The translations under genes and the position numbers were made by a program. From an uncultured Bacteroidota bacterium (GTDB lineage Bacteria; Bacteroidota; Bacteroidia; Flavobacteriales; Flavobacteriaceae), in contig CACOGA010000005.1 in NCBI GenBank assembly GCA_902626585.1, forward strand, positions 37,316 to 101,315: a DNA stretch of 64,000 bases, in the 5' to 3' direction. Shown piece by piece: positions 18,132 through 26,994 of this stretch (its first letter is position 1; each line of letters opens with the position of its first letter). The notes beneath the pieces were generated by a model that was given only the letters and a program-made list of their open reading frames with translations, did not search any database and was not told the origin of the DNA.

Positions 18132-18139
18132 CAAAAATA
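18132..18139 (-). promoter_or_regulatory. Possible -7 element for aconitase
   Basis: On the minus strand these bases read TATTTTTG, matching TAnnTTTG, 24 bases before the aconitase ATG. No -33 TTG lies at the expected 17-23 base spacing, so this is a single-box call. Confidence 0.35.
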
Positions 18140-18218
18140 GTCAATAGATATAACTAAAAAAATAAATCACAAATTATTAAGAATTTGCATTTTTTAATGT
18201 GAATATTTTATAAAATAG

Positions 18219-19565
18219 TTAATTTTTAAGCCAATTACTGAAGAATTCACAATTTCCAAAATCGTCATTGATATTAATATAAGTGTCTAAAATCTTATCA
18301 TTTTGCCATTTTTCAATTTCTTTTAGCTGTTTATTTTGCAGAGCAAGTTTTTGGATTTTTAAATAATCTTTTGAAAAGTCTGCGACATGTTCATCATATC
18401 TATCAGAAACAGTTAAAATCTTAAACTTAATAGGATTAAACCTATCTTGGTCTTGATAAACTATACTTACCTCTCCTTCTTTTAAATTTGCAATTTGAGA
18501 ATAGAGCTCTGGATCCATCTTAGTTAACTCAAACTTGTAATCTTGAGTTTCTGGATTAATTAATAAGCCGCCGTCATTCCTCGTCTCGATTTCATCACTA
18601 GCTTCAATAGCAGCATCAGCAAATGAAATTTCACCATCCACTATTCTCTGTCTAATTTTCAGTAATTTTTTTCTTGTATCTTCTATTTCTTTATTATTAA
18701 TTTTAGGCCTCAATAGTATTGTTCTTAAATCATATTCTTGACCCCTTATTTTTTCAAGGTATATGATAAAGTATCCATATTCTGCTTCAAAAGGATCCGA
18801 AATCTCACCTTCAGATAAGGAAAAAGCAACCTCATTAAATTTTTTGACAAACGGAGAGTTTCTTCTGTTAATAGAATACTTACCCCCTCTTGTCCGAGAA
18901 CCGGGGTCTTCACTATATAAGACAGCTTTTGAAACAAAACTTGCACCGTTATCAATCACATCCGCCTTAAACTCTCTTAATCTATCAATCACTTTCTGTC
19001 TTTCCTCCTCCGTTGTTTTTGGATATAAGACAATTTGAGATACTCTTAGCTCAGTACCAAATAACGGCCTGTCTTGCTCTGGAATTGAATTAAAAAACTG
19101 CCTCACCTCTTCTGGTGTTACTTCAATATCTTCGATGATTGCTTGTTGCATTTTTTTTGCTAATTCAGCATTTTTATTTAGTTCAAACATCTCAGATCTT
19201 AAATCTTGTTCAGAGTCTTTTTTATAATATTCCAATAACTTTTCTATCGAACCAATTTGTTGCGCTAGTGCATTTACCTGTTGGTCTATATAAGACTGGA
19301 TTTCAGCATTATTTACCTCAATACTGTCCTGAACTGCATGGTGTTGATAAAGCTTATCCTCTAGTAATTTTCCAAAAACTTGGCATTTGGTAACATTTTC
19401 CATAGAAACTCCTGAAACTCTTAATTGCGTATATTGCTTTTCAATATCTGATTCTAAAACAACAAAATCTCCAATAACAGCCGCTACACCATCAATTTTT
19501 TCTCTTTCTTGAGAGAAAATAACAGACATAGTGAAAAATATGAATAGAGTAAAAGTATTTTTCAT
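18219..19565 (-). CDS. surA: SurA-like periplasmic peptidylprolyl isomerase/chaperone
   Basis: A 448-residue exported foldase. It has an N-terminal signal peptide (MKNTFTLFIFFTMSVIFSQ), then a SurA N-terminal chaperone segment (KIDGVAAVIGDFVVLESDIEKQY). A parvulin domain spans about residues 180-275 (LRVSQIVLYPKTTEEERQKV ... GYFIIYLEKIRG), and a second more degenerate parvulin-like region follows (YDLRTILLRPKINNKEIED). It would help fold outer-membrane proteins. It is the last gene of a four-gene run starting at guaB and begins 1 bp after the lipoprotein gene ends. Confidence 0.88.
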   Translation of the reverse strand: MKNTFTLFIFFTMSVIFSQEREKIDGVAAVIGDFVVLESDIEKQYTQLRVSGVSMENVTKCQVFGKLLEDKLYQHHAVQDSIEVNNAEIQSYIDQQVNALAQQIGSIEKLLEYYKKDSEQDLRSEMFELNKNAELAKKMQQAIIEDIEVTPEEVRQFFNSIPEQDRPLFGTELRVSQIVLYPKTTEEERQKVIDRLREFKADVIDNGASFVSKAVLYSEDPGSRTRGGKYSINRRNSPFVKKFNEVAFSLSEGEISDPFEAEYGYFIIYLEKIRGQEYDLRTILLRPKINNKEIEDTRKKLLKIRQRIVDGEISFADAAIEASDEIETRNDGGLLINPETQDYKFELTKMDPELYSQIANLKEGEVSIVYQDQDRFNPIKFKILTVSDRYDEHVADFSKDYLKIQKLALQNKQLKEIEKWQNDKILDTYININDDFGNCEFFSNWLKN

Positions 19566-19566
19566 T

Positions 19567-20418
19567 TTAATATATTTCTAATTTATTATTCGATAAAGCA
19601 TCACTCAAGATATCGGTCTTAATTTTTTGTATTAAATCTTTTTTTCTTTTATTTAAAGACATATACTCTAAGGTTGGCAAAACATAATCCATTGGTGAAA
19701 TATCACCATTGTTTGCTGATTCAGTAACTTTTATCAAATATAAACTTAATGAATCTTTGAATTGAAAAAAATTATAATTTTTTAAACTTCGGTAAGAGTA
19801 GTTTGTGAAAAAAGGAAATTTTTGCAATAACTCATTTTTTGCTATCCATTTATCTTTATTTAAAGAAAAGCCTTTGAACCTAAAGGAAATAGAGTCCAAA
19901 AAGTTTTGATCATCCCTTTTTAATCTTTTTATTTTAGACCTTACTAAATATGTATCAGAAAAGTCTAAAGGGAGTTCAATGTAAACAAGTTTAAATATAT
20001 CATCATTTAGCACAAATAGTCCCTTGTTATTTTCATAAAGTGATTGTATTTCAATCGAGTCAACTTCTAAATCGATAGATGAGTTAACAAGGGCCTCAAT
20101 ATAGGCCTCTGAAAGCATGTTAGACCTGTATTCAGCTACTAACGACTCAATATTTTGTATTTTATTTTCAGCAAGATTTAATTTAGCTCTTTCAATCAAT
20201 ATTTTTTCAATTGCCCAATTGTTAATGACAGTGTTTGCTCTTAAAAGTGAATCTTCCTTTTCAAAACCTTGCATCTGGGATAAAAAGTCCTCATTTGATA
20301 AAAAAGACTCACCATATCTTGCAATATTTTGGGAACTTTTATCGGTTACATAACTACAACTTGAAATAAAAAAAAAGAGGGTTGACAAGAGAAATAATCT
20401 AAAGTGCATACTAATCAT
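19567..20418 (-). CDS. SurA-like lipoprotein without a clear parvulin active site
   Basis: A 283-residue lipoprotein with lipobox FFFISSC (cysteine near residue 21). The segment ARYGESFLSNEDFLSQM followed by helices (NTVINNWAIEKILIERAKLNL) resembles the SurA/PpiC N-terminal chaperone module. The central region aligns in layout with a parvulin domain (FKLVYIELPLDFSDTYLVRSK ... YLIKVTESANNGDISPMDYV) but looks degenerate. It lies between two clear parvulin genes and overlaps the upstream one by 8 bp if the ATG at 20418 is used; the ATG at 20409 is an alternative. A chaperone role is inferred. Confidence 0.65.
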   Translation of the reverse strand: MISMHFRLFLLSTLFFFISSCSYVTDKSSQNIARYGESFLSNEDFLSQMQGFEKEDSLLRANTVINNWAIEKILIERAKLNLAENKIQNIESLVAEYRSNMLSEAYIEALVNSSIDLEVDSIEIQSLYENNKGLFVLNDDIFKLVYIELPLDFSDTYLVRSKIKRLKRDDQNFLDSISFRFKGFSLNKDKWIAKNELLQKFPFFTNYSYRSLKNYNFFQFKDSLSLYLIKVTESANNGDISPMDYVLPTLEYMSLNKRKKDLIQKIKTDILSDALSNNKLEIY

Positions 20419-22042
20419 AATTTTTTTTCAAACGCCTTATAACTCCTTTATTCAAAGTCACTTTATGCTTAGATTTAAGTGTGTTAATCCATATTTCCTC
20501 TTGTAATTGCTGAAAATCTCCAATGACTTTACCCCTATCATCTTCAAAAGAAGAATATTTATTTTTATTTTCTTCGAAATAGACTTTCAATTTGGTTGAA
20601 TCTGAATCCCTAACTGTCCAAATTTTATCTTGCATCAAATTAAATAGCAATAAACCTTCTCTGTATTCCCTTATGATAAATTTAAAATCAAGGTTCTCGC
20701 TTTCAAGATTATTTTTATAAATCTCTAAAATATTAGATTTGATAAAACGACTATATTGTTCAGAGACCAATTTTACATATGAAGTTGGTTTACTTTTTCT
20801 CTGGTTATCTTCTAAAAAAACAGCAAAATCAAGGTATTTCAATCTCTTATTGGAAACTTTTATTAAAGTTTTTTCTTCATCAAAAAACTCTGGTATACTC
20901 CATTCACCTTTAAAATAACTAGAATCTAATATTGAGACAAAATAATCAAGGTTGCTATTTTCATAATCCAAGCCATATCTACCTAATAAAAAATCATAGA
21001 ATGATTCTGAAATAATGCTGTATCTTGAGCTTTTTTTCAATTTATTTAATAATTGATACTTTATCTCATCAAATTTTTGCACACTTTTTTTATCGTATAG
21101 TTTGACTATATGCCAACCATATTTTGTTTCAATTGGTTTAGAAATATCATTTTTATTTTCCAAGGCGAATGCAGCATTCTCAAATGGGATAGAATTAATC
21201 TGTCCACTTGAAAATGGATTTAATCTTCCACCTTTAAAGGATGAATTTTTATCATCCGAATATTTTTTAGCTAAATACTCAAAACTAATACCACTATTTA
21301 TAGAATCTAGAATATTACTTATTCTTTTAAAAGCATCAGGCTTACTCTTATAAGTCATTATATGGCCAACTGTTATTTCTCCTAATGAAGGTCTTTTGTC
21401 ATTTACCTTTAATATGTGAAAGCCAAATCTTGTCTGAAATGGTCGAGAAACTTCTCCAACCTGAGTTTTATAAGACATATTTTCAAACTTATAAATCATT
21501 TTAAAAGCTGAGAAATATCCTAAATTCTCAATGATTAAATCTTCGTCTTTCTGGAATCTATTTTTAAATTCTTCAAAGGGCAAGTTTAAAAGGGGTTCTC
21601 TTAAAGAATTTAGTTTATTGTACACATCTAAAGTATCATTGTTGTTTTCATCAATCCTGATTAAAATATGTGAAACATTAAGTTCATATTTTGTTCTTTC
21701 GTATGCCTCTTTTAGTAGGTCTTCCTCGGTTTCCTTATCTGTCAAATATGTATTTTGTAGCTGTTTTACATATTTATTAAGTTCACTTTTATATTTTGGG
21801 TCGTTATGTAAACCCATTTCATAAGCCTCAGCCAATTTTAACTTATAATTAATAAATAGCTCAAGATAAGATTCAAAGTCTTTTTGATTATTTTCATCAA
21901 TTAACTCAAAGTTTTTGCTATATACTCTATTAAATTCATCAACATAAACTATACTATCATTAACCTTAAATAAAATATTATCATCTAGCTGAGCATAAGA
22001 AGAACTATGGAGAAAAAATATGATTGCAATAAGTCTGTTCAT
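20411..22042 (-). CDS. Periplasmic peptidylprolyl isomerase with two parvulin domains
   Basis: A 543-residue exported protein with a signal peptide (MNRLIAIIFFLHSSSYAQ). Two PpiC/parvulin domains are visible: VSHILIRIDENNNDTLDVYN onward to TRFGFHILKVNDKRPS, and EITVGHIMTYKSKPDAFKRI onward to TKYGWHIVKLYDKKS. A long helical C-terminal part follows. The frame extends to 22063, but the ATG at 22042 starts the signal peptide. It lies 52 bp after guaB and overlaps the lipoprotein gene. The role is inferred to be folding or quality control of envelope proteins. Confidence 0.85.
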   Translation of the reverse strand: MNRLIAIIFFLHSSSYAQLDDNILFKVNDSIVYVDEFNRVYSKNFELIDENNQKDFESYLELFINYKLKLAEAYEMGLHNDPKYKSELNKYVKQLQNTYLTDKETEEDLLKEAYERTKYELNVSHILIRIDENNNDTLDVYNKLNSLREPLLNLPFEEFKNRFQKDEDLIIENLGYFSAFKMIYKFENMSYKTQVGEVSRPFQTRFGFHILKVNDKRPSLGEITVGHIMTYKSKPDAFKRISNILDSINSGISFEYLAKKYSDDKNSSFKGGRLNPFSSGQINSIPFENAAFALENKNDISKPIETKYGWHIVKLYDKKSVQKFDEIKYQLLNKLKKSSRYSIISESFYDFLLGRYGLDYENSNLDYFVSILDSSYFKGEWSIPEFFDEEKTLIKVSNKRLKYLDFAVFLEDNQRKSKPTSYVKLVSEQYSRFIKSNILEIYKNNLESENLDFKFIIREYREGLLLFNLMQDKIWTVRDSDSTKLKVYFEENKNKYSSFEDDRGKVIGDFQQLQEEIWINTLKSKHKVTLNKGVIRRLKKNYD

Positions 22043-22093
22043 TTGTTTTAATTGGATGAGCAAAAATAAAAATATATAGTGAATTATATATAA

Positions 22094-23563
22094 TTATCTG
22101 GAGTAATTTGGAGCTTCTTTAGTAATATTCACTCCGTGGGGATGACTTTCAACTATTCCTGATGAAGTAATTTTTACAAACTTTGATGTTTTTTGAAGGT
22201 CATGAATATCATTTGCACCACAGTATCCCATTCCAGCTCTCAGTCCGCCAACAAATTGATGTATACTTTCAACTAAATCTCCTTTGTATGGCACTCTACC
22301 AACTATACCCTCTGGAACTAATTTTTTAATGTCATTTTCTACATCTTGAAAGTACCGATCTTTGCTACCTTTATTCATAGCTTCTAAAGATCCCATTCCC
22401 CTGTATGATTTAAACTTCCTGCCCTCAAAGATTATTGTTTCACCAGGTGACTCCTTTGTTCCAGCTAACATTGATCCAAGCATAACACATGCAGCACCAG
22501 CTGCAATAGCTTTGACTATGTCACCAGTGTATTTAACCCCACCGTCAGCAATAACAGGTACTTTATTCTTAATACTATTACAAACCTCAAGTATTGCTGA
22601 AAATTGAGGTACTCCAACTCCAGCAACAATTCTTGTTGTACAAATTGAACCTGGGCCTATACCAACTTTAATGCCGTCTGCTCCGGCTTTTAATAAAAAT
22701 TTCGCTGCTTCAGCAGTTGCTATATTACCTACCACTATATCAACCTCTTTGTTTAATTTCTTCAGCTTTTTCAATAATGAAACCACTCTTTGAGTATGAC
22801 CATGAGCCGTGTCAATAACTAATGCGTCAACTCCAGATTTTATTAATGCTTTTGACCTTTCAACCGAATCATCAGTAACACCTATGGCAGCTGCTACCCT
22901 CAATCGACCATATTTGTCTTTGTTTGCTATAGGCTTAAGCTTTAACTTAGTAATATCACTAAAAGTAATTAATCCTACAAGTTTGTTAGCTTGAGTAACT
23001 ACTGGAAGTTTTTCAATTTTATTTTGCTGTAAAATTACTTCAGCCTCCTCAAGTGATGTACCTTCTCCGACCGTAATCAAATTATCTTTTGTCATAATCT
23101 CGGTAATCAATCTGTCATTTTTCTTTTCAAATCTGAGATCTCTGTTAGTTACGATTCCTTTTAGAAATCCTGAATCATCAACAATAGGAATGCCTCCGAT
23201 TTTATTTTCCTTCATACTTTTTTTTGCCTCAGAAACAACGGAGTTCAAAGGAAGAGTAATAGGGTCTATAATCATTCCACTTTCTGCTCTCTTTACCTTT
23301 CTGATTTTTTCAGCTTGATGTTTTATCGACATATTTTTATGTACAACTCCAATTCCGCCCTCCTGGGCAATAGCTATAGCCATCCTACTCTCCGTTACAG
23401 TATCCATAGCGGCAGAAACAATTGGGATATTTAATGTAATATTTTTAGAGAATTTAGAACTTATATTAACATCTCTTGGTAAAATATCAGAGTAGCCTGG
23501 CACTAATAGCACATCATCATAAGTAAGAGCTTCGAAAATAATTTTATTGGGAAGATTTTCCAT
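22094..23563 (-). CDS. guaB: Inosine-5'-monophosphate dehydrogenase
   Basis: A 489-residue enzyme that oxidises IMP to XMP, the committed step of GMP synthesis. The N-terminal [22 protein letters not shown], two CBS domains (about residues 95-215), and the catalytic cysteine at about C308 in [17 protein letters not shown] are all present. The frame opens as far as 23614, and an ATG at 23584 is also in frame, but the ATG at 23563 fits the family. That ATG lies in the edge of a perfect 10+5+10 palindrome just downstream of a good promoter. Confidence 0.95.
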   Translation of the reverse strand: MENLPNKIIFEALTYDDVLLVPGYSDILPRDVNISSKFSKNITLNIPIVSAAMDTVTESRMAIAIAQEGGIGVVHKNMSIKHQAEKIRKVKRAESGMIIDPITLPLNSVVSEAKKSMKENKIGGIPIVDDSGFLKGIVTNRDLRFEKKNDRLITEIMTKDNLITVGEGTSLEEAEVILQQNKIEKLPVVTQANKLVGLITFSDITKLKLKPIANKDKYGRLRVAAAIGVTDDSVERSKALIKSGVDALVIDTAHGHTQRVVSLLKKLKKLNKEVDIVVGNIATAEAAKFLLKAGADGIKVGIGPGSICTTRIVAGVGVPQFSAILEVCNSIKNKVPVIADGGVKYTGDIVKAIAAGAACVMLGSMLAGTKESPGETIIFEGRKFKSYRGMGSLEAMNKGSKDRYFQDVENDIKKLVPEGIVGRVPYKGDLVESIHQFVGGLRAGMGYCGANDIHDLQKTSKFVKITSSGIVESHPHGVNITKEAPNYSR

Positions 23564-23585
23564 GCAATTAATAACTAATTGCATG
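23561..23585 (-). promoter_or_regulatory. Perfect 25-bp palindrome between the guaB promoter and start codon
   Basis: The arms CATGCAATTA and TAATTGCATG (plus strand) are exact 10-base inverted repeats around the 5-base centre ATAAC. One end abuts the -7 element and the other contains the guaB ATG at 23563-23561. With transcription expected to start about 7 bases past the -7 box, much of the repeat would be at or after +1. It could be a repressor operator or, if transcription starts early, a start-codon hairpin. Confidence 0.65.
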
Positions 23586-23614
23586 CAAATATACAAATTG
23601 CAGATTAAAGACAA
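23586..23614 (-). promoter_or_regulatory. guaB promoter (-33 TTG and -7 TATATTTG)
   Basis: On the minus strand a TTG (23614-23612) is followed after 18 bases by TATATTTG (23593-23586), which matches the Bacteroidota -33/-7 pattern. The predicted start would lie near 23579, leaving a leader of about 16 bases before the ATG at 23563. Confidence 0.6.
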
Positions 23615-23643
23615 TACAGAAATTAATTAAAGTCTTTCTAAAA

Positions 23644-24510
23644 TTATCTGTAGTTTAAAAAAATATCACTTGCATAATTATATGCTGATTCAAATTTAAT
23701 AGGGTTAATTCCTGATTCGATACCTTTATCTTCACAAAAAGAAATGATTTTTTCAGTTGGCATATTACCGGTCATATTGTCCGAGGCCATTGGACACCCA
23801 CCAAAACCTTGGATTGCACCATCAATCCTACGGCATCCAGCATTAAATGAGAAGTCAATTTTTTCTCTCCAGGAATTAGGGTGAGTATGTAAATGTAATC
23901 CAAATTCAACACTCGGATATTTTAAAGAAAAGTATTTGTAAACCTCATTGATCATTTCTGGCGATGCCGAACCAATAGTATCACTAAGAGAAATTAACTT
24001 TATCCCCGATTCGATGAGTTTAGAAATCCAATGATCTATAATGCTAAGGTTCCAAACTTCACCATAAGGATTCCCAAAACACATTGATAAATAGATAACT
24101 AATTCCTTTTGACTACTCGAAACGATTTCATTTATAAGGGCTAGATTAAAAAATGATTCATCAATTGTTTTATTGGTATTTCTCATCTGAAAATTTTCTG
24201 AAATTGAAAAAGGATATCCAACGTATGAAATCTTATTAAATTCTGAAGAAATTTCAGCACCTTTTATATTGGCAACTATAACTAATAGTTTTGTTTTTTT
24301 GTCCTTTAAGTCTAACGAATTAATAACATCCCCTGAATCTTTCAACTGCGGTATTACTTTTTTAGAGACAAAACTACCAACATCAATAGTGTCAAAACCA
24401 ACCTCTAGTAAGCTTTGTATGTATTTAATTTTTTTTTCTGTTGGTATAAATTTTTTGATGCTTTGCATTGCATCTCTTGGGCATTCTATGATTTTAAGTT
24501 TAGTCATCAA
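23644..24510 (-). CDS. mvaB: Hydroxymethylglutaryl-CoA lyase
   Basis: A 288-residue TIM-barrel lyase that cleaves HMG-CoA to acetyl-CoA and acetoacetate, usually the last step of leucine breakdown. The N-terminal IECPRDAMQSIKKFIPTEKK contains the RD catalytic pair. The metal-binding HLHTHP and the C-terminal GFGGCPMASDNMTGN with the catalytic cysteine identify the family. A second ATG follows directly (24507). It lies 81 bp upstream of guaB, whose promoter occupies that gap, so the two are probably separate transcripts. It is 4 bp from the LysE gene. Confidence 0.9.
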   Translation of the reverse strand: MMTKLKIIECPRDAMQSIKKFIPTEKKIKYIQSLLEVGFDTIDVGSFVSKKVIPQLKDSGDVINSLDLKDKKTKLLVIVANIKGAEISSEFNKISYVGYPFSISENFQMRNTNKTIDESFFNLALINEIVSSSQKELVIYLSMCFGNPYGEVWNLSIIDHWISKLIESGIKLISLSDTIGSASPEMINEVYKYFSLKYPSVEFGLHLHTHPNSWREKIDFSFNAGCRRIDGAIQGFGGCPMASDNMTGNMPTEKIISFCEDKGIESGINPIKFESAYNYASDIFLNYR

Positions 24511-24514
24511 ATAA

Positions 24515-25147
24515 TTAATAAATCAAAGTTATATTATTTTCTGAAAAAAAAATTAGTAAAGCAATTAACATTAAAACCGATATGTTAAAATATTTTGCAA
24601 AAATTTTAAAGTTTTTGTTTTTGGAAAAATTCATATGAACGAAATCAGAAAAAATAATAATCAGGCCAAAAACAATAAATGTGATAAGAATAAAAAGAAG
24701 CCCTAAAATCAAAATCTGAACTTTGAAAGATAAAATTTCAGAAAACAAAAAGTTTGGAAAAAATAATGCAAAAAATAAAAAGACTTTAGGATTAAACAAA
24801 TTCATAAAAATTCCTTTTTTTAAATTTCTAAAAAAATTTTCTGAGGGTTTATAATCTTCAAATTTGTCATAACTGTTTTCTGTCCTATAGACGCCATAGG
24901 AAAGAAATATTAAGTATGTAACTCCTATGTATTTTATAAATTTAAAAATCATTTCATTTTGAATAATTAGAGTATTTAATCCAAAGGCTAACAATATCGT
25001 ATGAATTAAACATCCAATTAGTAAACCTATTAAAAATGAAACTCCTGAAAATTTTCCGGATTTTGATGTAAGTGCGGTTAAGTATAAATTGTCTGGGCCA
25101 GGACTTAATGCAAGAAGAAAACTTGAAAAAATAAATGAAAATAACAT
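24515..25147 (-). CDS. LysE-family translocator
   Basis: A 210-residue inner-membrane protein with about six hydrophobic segments. The N-terminal LALSPGPDNLYLTALTSKSGKFSGV matches the RhtB/LysE amino-acid exporter family, as does FLIGLLIGCLIHTILLAFGLN. The exported substrate cannot be read from the sequence. It lies directly upstream of the HMG-CoA lyase gene (4 bp) on the same strand, so co-transcription is likely and may reflect amino-acid overflow control. Confidence 0.85.
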   Translation of the reverse strand: MLFSFIFSSFLLALSPGPDNLYLTALTSKSGKFSGVSFLIGLLIGCLIHTILLAFGLNTLIIQNEMIFKFIKYIGVTYLIFLSYGVYRTENSYDKFEDYKPSENFFRNLKKGIFMNLFNPKVFLFFALFFPNFLFSEILSFKVQILILGLLFILITFIVFGLIIIFSDFVHMNFSKNKNFKIFAKYFNISVLMLIALLIFFSENNITLIY

Positions 25148-25186
25148 CTTTAATAAAAGTATTTTTTAGCTCTGTACAAATTTAAT

Positions 25187-25194
25187 TATTTTTG
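25187..25194 (+). promoter_or_regulatory. -7 element before the secreted metalloprotease
   Basis: TATTTTTG matches TAnnTTTG and lies 33 bases before the ATG at 25228. The TTG at 25192 that would extend the reading frame lies within this element, which supports the ATG start. No convincing -33 box was seen. Confidence 0.4.
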
Positions 25195-25227
25195 TATTGT
25201 AATTTTTTTAAACAATATTGCTCAGTC

Positions 25228-26994
25228 ATGTTAGGTAATAATTATCAAAAATTAATTTTAGTAGCCCTAATGCTAATAAACTTTACTTTATTTTCTCAAA
25301 AAAATAATACAAAAAGCTGCCTAACTGAAGTGCCTGAAAATTTTTCTGAAATAGAAAATCAACATAAATCAACCTTTCAATTCCATATGAATGAATACTA
25401 CAATAAATTGGAAACAAAAACTTCAACAGCAATTACTAATGTTCCAGCTAAAATTCATATCGTTACAGATGCAAATGGAGTTACACAAATTACAGAAAAT
25501 GAAATTATAGAAGAAATTGAAGAGGCAAACACATTTTTAGCCAACTCGTTTTTAGAAATTACCGTTTGTGATGACATAAATTATATCGCAAATAATCAAT
25601 TATATTTTTTTGATATTGATGATCAGGCTCTATTATATGCAAATAATCAGCCAGATATAATGAATTTATACTTTGTCGAATCTATTGCATTTGGAAATGG
25701 AAATGCTTGTGGATACACATATCTTCCTGGAAATTCTGATCAGTATTATGATGTAATTGTCATGGACAATCAGTGTACAAATAATCCAGTAAGCACTACA
25801 CTAATTCACGAATTTGGACACCATTTTAACCTGATGCATACTCACGGTGATTCAAATGAACCTGAATCCACAGATGAACTTGTTAATGGTAGTAACTGTA
25901 GCACTGCCGGTGACAGAGTATGTGATACACCAGCTGATCCACTTATAAATGGCTCAAACGTAAGCTCTGTAAATTGTATGTATACCGGTAATGCAACAGA
26001 TGCTATGGGTCAGTTTTATGATCCCGATACGTCTAATATAATGTCTTATTCTCCAAACACATGTACTGATTCAATTAGTATTGAACAATATGCAAGGATG
26101 TATGCAGGTTTCCATACCTTTAAAACATATTATAAATGCCCCTCATTTCATATTGATTTTGCAGCAGATAAAAACGAAAACTGCGATGACTATATGAATG
26201 TTGAATTCACAGATATGAGTATTGGTGCAACAGCATGGGAATGGGATGTTGACGGTGACGATATTGTTGACTATACTGAACAAAACCCATCTCACGTTTA
26301 TACACCTGGTGTTTACGATGTTGTGCTTAAAATTTTTAGTGGCAGTGAAAGCATCACAAAGGTTTTTCCAGAGTTTATAAATTTCCCTTCAAATCTACAC
26401 GAAACTTCAAAGGTTAAGCTGGAACTATTCATAATCGATGTGAGCGAAAACACGTGGGAATTTAAGGATGGAAGTGATACGGTATTATATTCAGGAGGTC
26501 CATATGAAGATGCTGGTATCTTCAATCATGAATTTGATGTTATACAATCTGAGTGCTATACGTTTACTATCTACGATTCTGCAGGAAATGGACTTGGAAC
26601 ATCTGATTATTTTTTCAGTAATGGAACCTGGAATGAGGGAAGTGAATATTATGAGCTTAAAACAGAGGAGGGTAATTTGATTTATTCAAATACTAACTTT
26701 GGATCTGAAGAATCAAAATTAATAAGCACGAATTATCTTAGTCTTGATCCAAATAATCCAAATTCAATCTCAATTTACCCTAATCCTGCTGATAATTATG
26801 TACATATAAGATATCAAAACATAATTCCAAATTCATATAATATTTTTGATATTAATGGAAGGCTAATTAAATCTGATTTTATAGAAAACAATTACGGTTT
26901 TTCTGTGGACGTAAGTAATTTTGAAAAAGGATTATACTTTATTTCAATAAAATCTGAGGGAAAAATTGAAAGATTAAAGTTCTTGGTTAAGTAA
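25228..26994 (+). CDS. Secreted M43-type zinc metalloprotease with PKD and T9SS sorting domains
   Basis: A 588-residue secreted protease. After a signal peptide (LILVALMLINFTLFSQ) comes a pappalysin-like catalytic domain with HEFGHHFNLMH at about residue 194 and the Met-turn NIMSYSPNTC. A PKD domain follows (EFTDMSIGATAWEWDVDGDD ... NPSHVYTPGVYDVVLKI), then a GXGXG-like beta region. The C-terminal ~80 residues are a type A T9SS sorting domain (ISIYPNPADNYVHI ... FEKGLYFISIKSEGK, ending LKFLVK). The ATG at 25228 is used because the longer frame starts within the promoter. The 3' end overlaps pyrD by 21 bp. Confidence 0.9.
   Translation: MLGNNYQKLILVALMLINFTLFSQKNNTKSCLTEVPENFSEIENQHKSTFQFHMNEYYNKLETKTSTAITNVPAKIHIVTDANGVTQITENEIIEEIEEANTFLANSFLEITVCDDINYIANNQLYFFDIDDQALLYANNQPDIMNLYFVESIAFGNGNACGYTYLPGNSDQYYDVIVMDNQCTNNPVSTTLIHEFGHHFNLMHTHGDSNEPESTDELVNGSNCSTAGDRVCDTPADPLINGSNVSSVNCMYTGNATDAMGQFYDPDTSNIMSYSPNTCTDSISIEQYARMYAGFHTFKTYYKCPSFHIDFAADKNENCDDYMNVEFTDMSIGATAWEWDVDGDDIVDYTEQNPSHVYTPGVYDVVLKIFSGSESITKVFPEFINFPSNLHETSKVKLELFIIDVSENTWEFKDGSDTVLYSGGPYEDAGIFNHEFDVIQSECYTFTIYDSAGNGLGTSDYFFSNGTWNEGSEYYELKTEEGNLIYSNTNFGSEESKLISTNYLSLDPNNPNSISIYPNPADNYVHIRYQNIIPNSYNIFDINGRLIKSDFIENNYGFSVDVSNFEKGLYFISIKSEGKIERLKFLVK

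Noticed and set aside
25192..25227. Extended TTG start for the metalloprotease
   Set aside because: It lies inside the putative -7 element and adds a non-signal-like stretch before the hydrophobic core.
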